From Streptomyces rimosus (GTDB lineage: Bacteria; Actinomycetota; Actinomycetes; Streptomycetales; Streptomycetaceae): a stretch of DNA of 64,000 bases. The stretch covers positions 2,914,001 to 2,978,000 of the forward strand of contig NZ_CP023688.1 of NCBI RefSeq assembly GCF_008704655.1, in the 5' to 3' direction. Below are positions 37,040 through 45,230 of this stretch, piece by piece. The position numbers were made by a program, and so were the translations under genes. The notes under the pieces were generated by a model. That model saw only the letters and a program-made list of their open reading frames with translations. It did no database searches and was not told the DNA's origin. Numbering within the stretch: the first letter of the stretch is position 1; the number at the start of each line of letters is the position of its first letter.

Positions 37040-37732
37040 ATGACTGAACTCGGGGGTGAGCGGCCCGGCGGGCCCGTTCGGGTGCTGCTGGCGGACGACG
37101 AGCCGATGATCCGGACCGGAGTACGCGCCATCCTCGGTGCCGCGCCCGGCATCGAGGTGGTCGCGGAGGCGGCCGACGGGCGGGCGGCGGTGGAGCTGGC
37201 GCTGCGGCACCGGCCCGATGTCTGCCTGCTGGACATCCGGATGCCGCGGCTGGACGGCCTGGGTGCCGCGGCCGAACTGCGCCAGGCGCTGCCGGAGACC
37301 GCCGTGGTGATGCTGACGACCTTCTCCGAGGACGAGTACGTGGCCGGGGCCCTCGGCACCGGCGCCAGCGGCTTCCTGCTCAAGACCGGCGACCCGCGCG
37401 AGCTGATCACCGGGGTGCAGGCCGCCGCCGAGGGCGGCGCGTACCTCTCGCCGTCCGTGGCCCGGCGCGTCATCAGCCAGTTCGGCGGCGGTGCGGCGCT
37501 GGGGAAGGCGGCCGCGGCGCGGTCCCGTACCGAGGAGCTGACCGCGCGCGAACGCGAGGTGCTCGCGCTGGTCGGCGCCGGGCTGTCGAACGCGGAGATC
37601 GCCGCGCGCCTGTACCTCGTCGAGGGCACGGTCAAGGCGTACGTCAGCGCCGTCCTGGCCCGGCTGGGCCTGAAGAACCGGGTGCAGGCGGCGATCCTCG
37701 CGTACGAGGCAGGGCTGGTCCAGGACGCCTGA
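37040..37732 (+). CDS. NarL/FixJ-family response regulator
   Basis: A 230-residue two-domain regulator. The receiver domain has VLLADDEPMIRTG (acidic pocket), phospho-acceptor Asp in VCLLDIRMPRLDGL near residue 65, Thr in MLTTFSED and Lys in FLLKTGDP. The LuxR-type HTH is at residues ~165-225 (LTAREREVLALVGAGLSNAE). It is 71 nt upstream of a sensor kinase gene on the same strand and surely its partner. In Streptomyces this family often responds to cell-envelope or drug stress; the signal cannot be read. Confidence 0.92.
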   Translation: MTELGGERPGGPVRVLLADDEPMIRTGVRAILGAAPGIEVVAEAADGRAAVELALRHRPDVCLLDIRMPRLDGLGAAAELRQALPETAVVMLTTFSEDEYVAGALGTGASGFLLKTGDPRELITGVQAAAEGGAYLSPSVARRVISQFGGGAALGKAAAARSRTEELTAREREVLALVGAGLSNAEIAARLYLVEGTVKAYVSAVLARLGLKNRVQAAILAYEAGLVQDA

Positions 37733-37803
37733 GCCGCGCCCGGCGGCGCTTTCCTTACTTTCGTCGGGGGCGCCGGACGGGTCCGGTCGGCGAAGCTGAC
37801 GGC

Positions 37804-39420
37804 ATGCTCACTCGTCTTGGGCGCCCGGCACCGCCCGCCGCCGAACGCCCCCGGTGGACCACCCGGCTGCTGGACGTCTGCCTCTGGGCGGCCCTGTCCG
37901 TACCGCTCACCGCCGCCTTCGACGGGGCGCCCGAGGACCGGGTGTGGACCGCGGCGACCGGCATCCCGCTGCTGGCGGCGGCGGTGGCGGTACGCCGTAG
38001 GTGGCCGCTCGTGGCCCTCGCCGTACCGGTCGCGCTGGCGCTCGCCACGAGCCGCAACCTGTTCACGTTCGAGTACACCGCCGCCCTCGCCGTCCTGGCG
38101 TACCTCGCCGGGGTACGGGTCGAACGGGCCCGCGCCTCCCTCTGGTTCTTCGCGGGCGTCGCGGCCGTCGTCCTGCCGCTGTGCGTCGTCCTCGTCCACA
38201 ACATGTGGCCGTGGTTCACCGCGGTGCTCACGCTGCTGTTCAACATCGTCCTGCCGTGGCTGCTCGGCCGCTACCGCCGTCAGTACGCGGCCCTGGTCCG
38301 TACGGGCTGGCAGCTCGCCGAGCGGATGGAGCACGAGCAGCAGGCCGTCGCCGACCGCACCCGGCTGCGCGAACGGGCCCGGATCGCCGGGGACATGCAC
38401 GACTCGCTCGGCCACGAACTGGCGCTGCTCGCCCTGCGGGCCGGGGCCCTGGAGGTCGATCCGCGGCTGGCGCCGGACCAGCGGGCCGCGGTCGGCGAAC
38501 TGCGCGCCGCGGCCGGCGCGGCCACCGAGCACCTGCGGGACATCATCGGCGTACTGCGCACCGACGACCGGGCCGAGCCCTCCCGGCTGCCCGCCGACGA
38601 CAGTGTCGAGGCCCTGGTCGAACGCGCCCGGGCCTCCGGCCTCGATGTCTCGCTGCGGCGTGCCGGGGCGCCGGGGGCGGGCGAGGAGGCCATGCCGGTG
38701 ATGGGCGCGCGTGCCGTGTACCGGGTGGTCCAGGAGGGCTTGACGAACGCCACGAAGCACGCGCCCGGTGCGCCGGTGGAGGTGCGGCTGACCGGCGAGG
38801 GGCGGCGGCTGGACGTGACGGTGACCAACGCCCCGCCCCCGCCCGGTACGGCGCCGCCCGCGGCCCCGGTCTCCGGCGGCAACGGGCTGGTGGGACTGGA
38901 CGAGCGGGTCCGGCTCGCGGGCGGTGAACTGCGCGCCGGGCCCACGCCCGAGGGCGGGTTCGAGGTCGCGGCGCGGCTGCCGACGACCGGCCGGGCGCCG
39001 GTGCGCGGCCCCGGCGACAGCTCCCGGTGGAGCGTGTCGCAGCGGGAACTGGCGTCCGCCCGGCTCCAGGTGCGGCGGCGGCTGGTGCAGACCGTGGCCG
39101 TGCCGGCCGCGCTGTTCACCGGACTGCTGCTGCTCATGGGCGTCTTCGCGCTGATCAGCCCGTCGTGGTCGGTGCTGGACCGCGGGACGTACGAGCAGCT
39201 GCGCGTCGGCGACGGCCGGACGGCGGTGGAGGCACGGCTGCCGTTCTTCTCCCTGGACGTACCGCCGGACGGCACGCCCGCGCCGCCGCCCGGCCGCACC
39301 TGCCGCTACTACGGCTACCGCGCGTACACCGACGACGCGGCCTATGAACTGTGCTTCGCGGACGGGCGGCTGGTGACGAAGGGCGTCGTCCACCGCCGGG
39401 ACCGGCCGGCGCCCGAGTAG
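37804..39420 (+). CDS. Sensor histidine kinase with a C-terminal membrane-anchored extension
   Basis: A 538-residue HisKA_3-type kinase. Four to five N-terminal helices (residues ~25-160) precede the dimerisation domain with phospho-acceptor His199 in GDMHDSLGHELALLALRAG, then a HATPase domain (VVQEGLTNATKHAPG, GGNGLVGLDERVRLAGG). Unusually the chain continues past the ATPase: a further helix (VPAALFTGLLLLMGVFALI, about residues 437-455) and an extracytoplasmic ~80-residue domain (GTYEQLRVGDGRTAVEARLP, CRYYGYRAY, YELCFADGRLV) with two cysteines that could pair. The last domain recalls the SmpA/BLIP fold but this is a guess. It forms a two-component system with the preceding regulator. Confidence 0.88.
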   Translation: MLTRLGRPAPPAAERPRWTTRLLDVCLWAALSVPLTAAFDGAPEDRVWTAATGIPLLAAAVAVRRRWPLVALAVPVALALATSRNLFTFEYTAALAVLAYLAGVRVERARASLWFFAGVAAVVLPLCVVLVHNMWPWFTAVLTLLFNIVLPWLLGRYRRQYAALVRTGWQLAERMEHEQQAVADRTRLRERARIAGDMHDSLGHELALLALRAGALEVDPRLAPDQRAAVGELRAAAGAATEHLRDIIGVLRTDDRAEPSRLPADDSVEALVERARASGLDVSLRRAGAPGAGEEAMPVMGARAVYRVVQEGLTNATKHAPGAPVEVRLTGEGRRLDVTVTNAPPPPGTAPPAAPVSGGNGLVGLDERVRLAGGELRAGPTPEGGFEVAARLPTTGRAPVRGPGDSSRWSVSQRELASARLQVRRRLVQTVAVPAALFTGLLLLMGVFALISPSWSVLDRGTYEQLRVGDGRTAVEARLPFFSLDVPPDGTPAPPPGRTCRYYGYRAYTDDAAYELCFADGRLVTKGVVHRRDRPAPE

Positions 39421-39433
39421 GCGCGTCGGCCCG

Positions 39434-40381
39434 TCACTTCACCTCAAGGACGATCTTTCCCTGGGTACGGCCGGTCTCGCCCATCTCGTGCGCCTTCGCG
39501 GCCTGTTCGAGCGGGAAGGTCGCGGCGATGTGTGCGCGCAGTTTGCCGGATTCGGCGAGGGCGGCGATCTCGCGCATGCCCGCGTGGTCGGCCTCGACGA
39601 TCATCACCGCCAGGCGGATTCCACGCTCCGCGGCCGCCGCGACGGTCGCCGGATCGACCGGGGGGAGGATCGAGACGATGGTGCCGCCCTCGCGCACCAC
39701 GTCCAGCGAACGGGAGAGGGTGTCACCGCCGATGGTGTCCAGGACCACGTCGACCGGGCCTGCGGCCTCGGTGAAGTCGGCCTCCCGGTAGTCGATCACC
39801 TCGTCGGCGCCGAGGGAGCGCAGGAAGTCGTGCTTGGCGGCGCTCGCCGTGCCGATCACATGGGCGCCCTTGGCCTTGGCGATCTGTACGGCGAGGTGGC
39901 CGACGCCGCCCGCCGCCGCGTGGATCAGCACGCGCTGTCCCGGCCGGATGTCCGCGGTGTCCACCAGGGCCTGGTAGGCGGTGAGCGCGGCCAGCGGCAG
40001 GGCGCCCGCCTGGACGTGGTCGAGGGCGGCGGGCTTGTGCACGAAGGCGCGCGCGGGGCCGGTGACGTACTCGGCGTGGGTGCCGACGCCGTACGGGTAC
40101 GGGACCATGCCGAAGACCTCGTCGCCCGGCTCGAACAGCGTGACGCCGATGCCGACCGCCGTCACGACGCCGGAGACGTCCCAGCCCAGGACGCGGGGCA
40201 GCGTCCTGATGAAGAAGCCGTCCGCGCGGTGCTTCCAGTCGGTGGGGTTGACCCCGGCGGCGCGGACCGCGATCTGTATCTGGCCGACGCCCGGCTCGGG
40301 GCGGGGACGTTCGGTTTCCTTCAGGACCTCGGGTCCGCCGGTGACGTCCTGGCTGATGGCACGCATGGTGTGTTCACTCAT
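39434..40381 (-). CDS. NADP-dependent quinone oxidoreductase-like MDR protein
   Basis: A 315-residue medium-chain dehydrogenase/reductase of the zinc-free quinone oxidoreductase group. The GroES-like part includes GVNPTDWKHRADG and VLGWDVSGVV; the Rossmann fold has AAAGGVGHLAVQIAKAKGA near residue 150 and NADP-preferring ASAAKHDFLRSLGADEVIDY. It reduces quinones or activated double bonds with NADPH. The ATG at 40381 was chosen; an internal ATG at 40366 (MRAISQD) is also credible, since neither has a strong ribosome-binding site. Divergent from a GlxA-type regulator that likely controls it. Confidence 0.85.
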   Translation of the reverse strand: MSEHTMRAISQDVTGGPEVLKETERPRPEPGVGQIQIAVRAAGVNPTDWKHRADGFFIRTLPRVLGWDVSGVVTAVGIGVTLFEPGDEVFGMVPYPYGVGTHAEYVTGPARAFVHKPAALDHVQAGALPLAALTAYQALVDTADIRPGQRVLIHAAAGGVGHLAVQIAKAKGAHVIGTASAAKHDFLRSLGADEVIDYREADFTEAAGPVDVVLDTIGGDTLSRSLDVVREGGTIVSILPPVDPATVAAAAERGIRLAVMIVEADHAGMREIAALAESGKLRAHIAATFPLEQAAKAHEMGETGRTQGKIVLEVK

Positions 40382-40439
40382 GCCGTCCAGCATGATCGGC
40401 GGCCGTGAGCGCGACAATGGCACGATGGCCATCTCCCGA

Positions 40440-40445
40440 TAGGAT
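40440..40445 (+). promoter_or_regulatory. -10 box of the GlxA-type regulator
   Basis: TAGGAT ends 6 nt before the ATG at 40452, consistent with a leaderless transcript. The divergent oxidoreductase starts 71 nt away. Confidence 0.5.
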
Positions 40446-40451
40446 CGTGCC

Positions 40452-41429
40452 ATGCGTGCGCATCGTGTGGTGGTCCTGGCCCTGGAGGGCGTCTATCCGT
40501 TCGAGCTCGGCATACCGGGGCGGGTCTTCGGCGCCGCCGACGGCCGTTACGAGGTGCTGACCTGCTCGGCCGACGGGCGCCCGGTGCGCTGCGGAGCCGA
40601 CTTCTCGATCACCGTCGAGCACGGGCCCGAGGTGCTGCGCACCGCCGACACGGTGGTGGTCCCGTCCATCGCCCCCGATTACGTCCGCAGCGAGCTGCCC
40701 GAGGCGGTGAGCGCCGCACTGGCGATGATCCGGCCCGGCACCCGCATGGTGTCGATCTGCACCGGCGCCTACGTGCTGGCCGCCGCCGGACTGCTGGACG
40801 GCCGCACGGCCACCACCCACTGGCAGCTCACCGGGGACTTCCGCCGCCGCTTCCCGAAGGTACGGCTCACCCCCGACGTGCTCTTCGTCGACGACGGCGA
40901 CGTGCTGACCTCGTCCGGCGCCGCCTCCGGCATCGACGTGTGCCTGCACGTGGTGCGCGCCGACCACGGCGGGGCGCTCGCCAACCACGTGGCCCGCAAG
41001 TGCGTCGTACCGCCGTTCCGCGACGGCGGCCAGGCCCAGTACGTCGAGCAGCCGGTCCCCGCGCCCACCGCGACCGGCACCGCGGCCACCCAGCAGTGGG
41101 CCCTGGAGCACCTGGACGAACCGCTGACCCTGACCCGGCTGGCCCGGCACGCCGGGATGAGCCTGCGCACCTTCAACCGCCGCTTCCGCGACGAGACCGG
41201 GCTCAGCCCCGGGCGGTGGCTCATCCAGCAGCGGCTGCTGCGCGCCCGCCAGCTGCTGGAGACCAGCGACCTGCCGGTGGACCTGATCGCCGGACAGGTC
41301 GGCTTCGCGGGCGGCGCGTCCCTGCGGCAGCACCTGCACGCCGCGATCGGCGTCTCACCGCAGGCGTACCGGCGGACGTTCCGGGCGCCCCGCACGGCGG
41401 AGGAGCAGCCCGCGGCTCACGCGGGCTGA
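40452..41429 (+). CDS. GlxA/FtrA-family transcriptional regulator (DJ-1/PfpI + AraC)
   Basis: A 325-residue regulator: an N-terminal DJ-1/PfpI-like domain (VVVLALEGVYPFELGIPGRVF; nucleophile-elbow Cys in SICTGAYVLA near residue 103) and a C-terminal AraC HTH pair (LTLTRLARHAGMSLRTFNRR, then VDLIAGQVGFAGGASLRQHL). The N-terminal domain senses a small ligand and is usually not a protease. Divergent from the quinone oxidoreductase gene, whose promoter region it shares. The start is fixed by a leaderless -10 box. Confidence 0.9.
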   Translation: MRAHRVVVLALEGVYPFELGIPGRVFGAADGRYEVLTCSADGRPVRCGADFSITVEHGPEVLRTADTVVVPSIAPDYVRSELPEAVSAALAMIRPGTRMVSICTGAYVLAAAGLLDGRTATTHWQLTGDFRRRFPKVRLTPDVLFVDDGDVLTSSGAASGIDVCLHVVRADHGGALANHVARKCVVPPFRDGGQAQYVEQPVPAPTATGTAATQQWALEHLDEPLTLTRLARHAGMSLRTFNRRFRDETGLSPGRWLIQQRLLRARQLLETSDLPVDLIAGQVGFAGGASLRQHLHAAIGVSPQAYRRTFRAPRTAEEQPAAHAG

Positions 41430-41550
41430 AGCCGCCCGTCGCACGCCGCGGGCGGCTGTGGCGGTGCGGCCGGTCCGGTCCTGTACGGAGCCGTGCGGCC
41501 CGTCTAGCTTCGGCTCGTACCGGAACGTACGCCCGAGAGGGGACACCGCC

Positions 41551-41838
41551 ATGGCATTCGGTTTCGTCGCCTTCCACTACCCGGCCCCCGAGCACGTCGA
41601 GGAGTTCGTCGGCCAGTGCCACCAGGTCGCCGAAGCGGCGCGGTCGCAGCCGGGCTTCCTGTCCGTCGGGGTCTGGGTCACCCCCGACGGCGAGGCCGTC
41701 GTCACCACCGGTTCCTTCGAGTCCGAGGAGACCTTCCGCGCGGCGTCCGAGGTCGCCCGCGAGATGGGCGCGACACCGGAGGGCCTGAGCGACCTGGAGG
41801 TCAGGCCCCGCCAGGTCCACTTCCTACTGTCCCGCTGA
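41551..41838 (+). CDS. Antibiotic biosynthesis monooxygenase (ABM) domain protein
   Basis: A 95-residue single-domain protein of the dimeric alpha/beta ferredoxin-like ABM fold: N-terminal strand FGFVAFHYP, then EHVEEFVGQCHQVAEAARSQ, SVGVWVTPDGEAVVTTGSF and a C-terminal strand VRPRQVHFLL. Such proteins act as small oxygenases or as stress-linked proteins; no substrate can be assigned. The ATG at 41551 follows GAGAGGGGA. The gene ends 66 nt before a MITE-like element, which lies between it and the convergent glgP. Confidence 0.7.
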   Translation: MAFGFVAFHYPAPEHVEEFVGQCHQVAEAARSQPGFLSVGVWVTPDGEAVVTTGSFESEETFRAASEVAREMGATPEGLSDLEVRPRQVHFLLSR

Positions 41839-41904
41839 CCGGCCCGGCCGGGGCCCCGCACGCCGTACGTACGAAGCCCCGGCCGCCTACGGACAGCGGC
41901 CCAA

Positions 41905-42157
41905 GGCGTGTCCGCAAAGTCCCGCCTGCCGCACGATTCCCCCAGCTGCCGCTGGGAGGTGCCCTCATTCCCCCACGCCCGAACGACGCGGGGGCCCCTC
42001 ACCGCTGTCGGGCACTTCCCGGTACACCCGGTACCGGGAAGACCCTCCGCCGTGCGATCGGCTCGGCTTCCGAGGCGGAACGCAGCGGCGCGCACCGGAC
42101 GCCGCGCGGCCCGCCCTGCGGGCCTGCGGGCGTACGACGGGACTTCGCGGACACGCC
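41905..42157. mobile_element. MITE-like 253-bp element with 20-bp terminal inverted repeats
   Basis: The left end GGCGTGTCCGCAAAGTCCCG (41905-41924) matches the complement of the right end (42138-42157) at 19 of 20 positions. No transposase or long frame lies inside. An internal hairpin, CTTCCCGGTA with TACCGGGAAG around 7 nt (near 42018-42044), could end transcription. No clear target duplication was found. The right end touches the glgP stop codon at 42158. Confidence 0.7.
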
Positions 42158-44875
42158 CTACCGCATCAGCACCCCGGCCTCCTCCCCCGTCGCCTCCGAC
42201 GGGACCGCCAGCAGCCCCATCTCGGCCGCCGATGCCAGCAGGCGGTGGGCGGGCAGGACGCGGACCGTGTAGCCGAAGGAGCCGGTGCGGTCGAGGGCGA
42301 GGGGGCCCTCGTAGAGCCAGCGGCCCTCCAGGTCGGGGCCGCCGGTGGGCTTGAGCGGCACGGTCGTGGCGTCCGTGATGCGGTCCGACTCGTCCACCCG
42401 GCCCGAGACGACCTGTACCTCCACGTCGTCCGGGGCCAGCTGGCCCAGCGTGACGCGGACCCGCAGGGCCAGGGTCGCGCCCAGTTCGGCGCTGCCGTTG
42501 GGCGGGCCGCCCGGTACGCCGGCCGGTTCGGCGCGGTCCACCACCAGGGCCCCGGTCTCCACGTGGTCCACCGCGACCTGCGGCCACGCGGCCCGCACCC
42601 GGGCCTTCCACGCGGCCAGCTCGGTCGCGGCCTGCGGGGTCAGCGCGCGCTGGGCGCGGGCGGCGGGGGCGTACAGCCGCTCCACGTACTCCCTCACCAT
42701 CCGGCCCGCCAGCACCTTCGGCCCCAGGTTGACCAGCGTCTGCCGGACCATCTCGACCCACCGCTGCGGGACGCCGTCCGCGTCGCGGTCGTAGAAGCGC
42801 GGCGCGACCCGCTGCTCCAGCAGCTCGTACAGGGCGTTGGCCTCCAGCTCGTCGCGCCGGTTCTCGTCGGTGGCGTGGCCGTCGGCGGTCGGGATGGACC
42901 AGCCGAAGTCCGGCTCGTACCACTCGTCCCACCAGCCGTCCAGCACGGACAGGTTCAGACAGCCGTTGAGCGCCGCCTTCATGCCGGAGGTGCCGCACGC
43001 CTCCAGCGGGCGCAGCGGGTTGTTGAGCCACACGTCGCAGCCGGGGTAGAGCTTCTGCGCCATGGCCATGCCGTAGTCGGGCAGGAAGACCAGCCGCTGC
43101 CGTACGCGCGGGTCGTCGGCGAAGCGCACCAGCTCCTGCACGAGGCGCTTGCCGCCGTCGTCGGCCGGGTGGGCCTTGCCCGCCACGACGATCTGAAGAG
43201 GCCGTTCGGGGTGCAGCAGCAGCTCCATCAGGCGGTCGCGGTCGCGCAGCATCAGGGTGAGGCGCTTGTAGGAGGGCACCCGGCGGGCGAACCCGATGGT
43301 CAGCACGTCCGGGTCGAGCACGCCCTCGATCCAGCCCAGCTCCGCGGCGCCCGCACCGCGCTGCCGCCAGGAGACGTGCAGCCGGCGCCGCACCTCCTCC
43401 ACGAGCTGTTCGCGCAGCACCCGCCGCAGGTCCCACACGTCCGCGTCCGGGATGTCCGCGACCGCCGACCAGCGCCGCGAGTCGCCGACCGACAGCGCGT
43501 CCTCGGTGCGGCCGGGCCCGATCTGCCGCGCGCCCAGCCGGAAGACCTCGGGCGCCACCCAGGTGGGCGCGTGCACGCCGTTGGTCACCGAGACGATCGG
43601 CACGTCCTCCGGGTCGAAGCCCGGCCACAGCCCGGCGAACATCTCCCGGCTGACGCGGCCGTGCAGGGTGGAGACGCCGTTGGCGCGCTGGGCAAGCCGC
43701 AGGCCCATCACCGCCATGTTGAAGCAGTTCGGCTCGCCGCCGGGGTAGGTCTCCAGGCCGAGCGCGAGAATCCGCTCGACGTCGATGCCGGGCAGCTCGG
43801 CCGCTTCGCCGAAGTGGCGGGCGACCAGTTCGCGGTCGAAGCGGTCGATGCCCGCCGGGACCGGTGTGTGGGTGGTGAAGACCGTACCGGCGCGTACGGT
43901 CTCCAGCGCGCCGTCGAAGTCCAGCCCGACCGGCCCGCCGGCCGTGCCCGGGCCGCCCTCGCGGCCGGCGTCCGCCAGCTCGCGGATGCGCTCCAGGCCC
44001 AGGAAGCCGGCGTGTCCCTCGTTCGTGTGGAAGACCTCGGGCGCGGCGTGGCCGGTCAGCCGGCAGTACGTCCGTACGGCCCGCACCCCGCCGATCCCCA
44101 GCAGCATCTCCTGCAGCAGACGGTGCTCGCTGCCCCCGCCGTAGAGCCGGTCGGTGACGTCCCGCTCGCCCGGCGCGTTCTCCTCCACGTCGGAGTCCAG
44201 GAGCAGCAGCGGTACGCGCCCGACCCTGGCCACCCAGACCAGTGAGCGCAGCTGCCGCCCGCCGGGCAGCGCGAGGGCCACCTGCGCGGGCGTCCCGTCG
44301 GCCTCCCGCAGCAGGTCGAGCGGCAGCTCGTTGGGGTCCAGCACCGGGTAGTGCTCCTGCTGCCAGCCCTCGCGGGAGAGCGACTGGCGGAAGTAGCCGT
44401 GCCGGTAGAGCAGGCCGACGCCGATCAGGGGCACACCGAGGTCGCTGGCCGCCTTGAGGTGGTCGCCGGCGAGGATGCCGAGGCCGCCGGAGTACTGGGG
44501 CAGGGCGGCGGTGATGCCGAACTCGGGCGAGAAGTAGGCGACGGCTTCGGGCAGCCGGCCGTCCCGGCCGCTCTGCTGCGCGCTCTGATACCAGCGCTGC
44601 CCGGTCAGGTAGTCCTGGAGGTCGTCGGCGGCGGCGGCGAGCCGGCGCAGGAACCGGCGGTCCCCGGCCAGTTCCGCCAGCCGCTCGGCGGAGACGGTGC
44701 TCAGCAGCCGTACGGGGTCCAGCCCCGCGCGGCGCCGGCCGGCGGGGGCTATGGCGTGGAAGAGCTCACGGGTCTCGGGGTGCCAGGACCAGCGCAGATT
44801 GCGCGCCAGGTCGCTGAGGGGTCGCAGGGGCTCCGGGAGGACGGGACGCACGGTGAACCGACGAATGGCCTTCAC
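42158..44875 (-). CDS. glgP: Alpha-glucan (glycogen/maltodextrin) phosphorylase
   Basis: A 905-residue GT35-type phosphorylase that releases glucose 1-phosphate from glycogen. It begins VKAIRRFTVRPVLPEPLRPL, and the segments YFSPEFGITAALPQYSGGLG, HTNEGHAGFLGLERIRELA, VTNGVHAPTW and ACGTSGMKAALNGCLNLSV (PLP site region) are characteristic of the actinobacterial short-pattern phosphorylase. A -10 TACGGT lies 6 nt before the GTG (leaderless). A C-terminal immunoglobulin-like extension (about 780-890) is unusual for eukaryotic-type enzymes but normal in this subgroup. The stop codon abuts the MITE-like element, so the element may have trimmed or supplied the end. Confidence 0.92.
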   Translation of the reverse strand: MKAIRRFTVRPVLPEPLRPLSDLARNLRWSWHPETRELFHAIAPAGRRRAGLDPVRLLSTVSAERLAELAGDRRFLRRLAAAADDLQDYLTGQRWYQSAQQSGRDGRLPEAVAYFSPEFGITAALPQYSGGLGILAGDHLKAASDLGVPLIGVGLLYRHGYFRQSLSREGWQQEHYPVLDPNELPLDLLREADGTPAQVALALPGGRQLRSLVWVARVGRVPLLLLDSDVEENAPGERDVTDRLYGGGSEHRLLQEMLLGIGGVRAVRTYCRLTGHAAPEVFHTNEGHAGFLGLERIRELADAGREGGPGTAGGPVGLDFDGALETVRAGTVFTTHTPVPAGIDRFDRELVARHFGEAAELPGIDVERILALGLETYPGGEPNCFNMAVMGLRLAQRANGVSTLHGRVSREMFAGLWPGFDPEDVPIVSVTNGVHAPTWVAPEVFRLGARQIGPGRTEDALSVGDSRRWSAVADIPDADVWDLRRVLREQLVEEVRRRLHVSWRQRGAGAAELGWIEGVLDPDVLTIGFARRVPSYKRLTLMLRDRDRLMELLLHPERPLQIVVAGKAHPADDGGKRLVQELVRFADDPRVRQRLVFLPDYGMAMAQKLYPGCDVWLNNPLRPLEACGTSGMKAALNGCLNLSVLDGWWDEWYEPDFGWSIPTADGHATDENRRDELEANALYELLEQRVAPRFYDRDADGVPQRWVEMVRQTLVNLGPKVLAGRMVREYVERLYAPAARAQRALTPQAATELAAWKARVRAAWPQVAVDHVETGALVVDRAEPAGVPGGPPNGSAELGATLALRVRVTLGQLAPDDVEVQVVSGRVDESDRITDATTVPLKPTGGPDLEGRWLYEGPLALDRTGSFGYTVRVLPAHRLLASAAEMGLLAVPSEATGEEAGVLMR

Positions 44876-45230
44876 GCTACGACCGTAGCGGCGGGGGGCC
44901 GCCCGATTCGCCCGGTACCCCGTAATCCGCTCGGATCCGGCCGCCAACTGCCATGATCGGGGCGGGGCTTGGGCCGTCACCCGTTCGGCCGAGCCGGACG
45001 CCCGGAGGGCGCTTTCCGGCCACCCGGGAACGGGTCCGCGCACCCCCTCCCCCGGCCCCCACCCACCCCATGTGGCCGATATGGCCGGTTTCACACCCTC
45101 GTGCACTCTTGTACGGGCTCGCGCCGGACGGAAGGCTGCGGTGCGGCACCGCCGGCACGGGCGACGGTACCCGACTCCCCGCTCGCAACTCCGGCGGCGT
45201 CCAGCCGAGTTGAGGAGGGGAACCGGACGC
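44876..45230. other. Divergent promoter region, glgP and subtilase
   Basis: Holds the glgP -10 (44882-44887) at its left end and the subtilase ribosome-binding site at its right. A short palindrome GGCC-gatat-GGCC lies near 45074-45086. No gene or strong operator is evident. Confidence 0.5.
44882..44887 (-). promoter_or_regulatory. -10 box of glgP
   Basis: TACGGT on the minus strand, 6 nt before the GTG start at 44875; supports a leaderless glgP transcript and hence this start. Confidence 0.5.

Noticed and set aside
41905..42157. Complete insertion sequence
   Set aside because: Good terminal repeats, but only 253 bp and no transposase reading frame, so it is called MITE-like instead.
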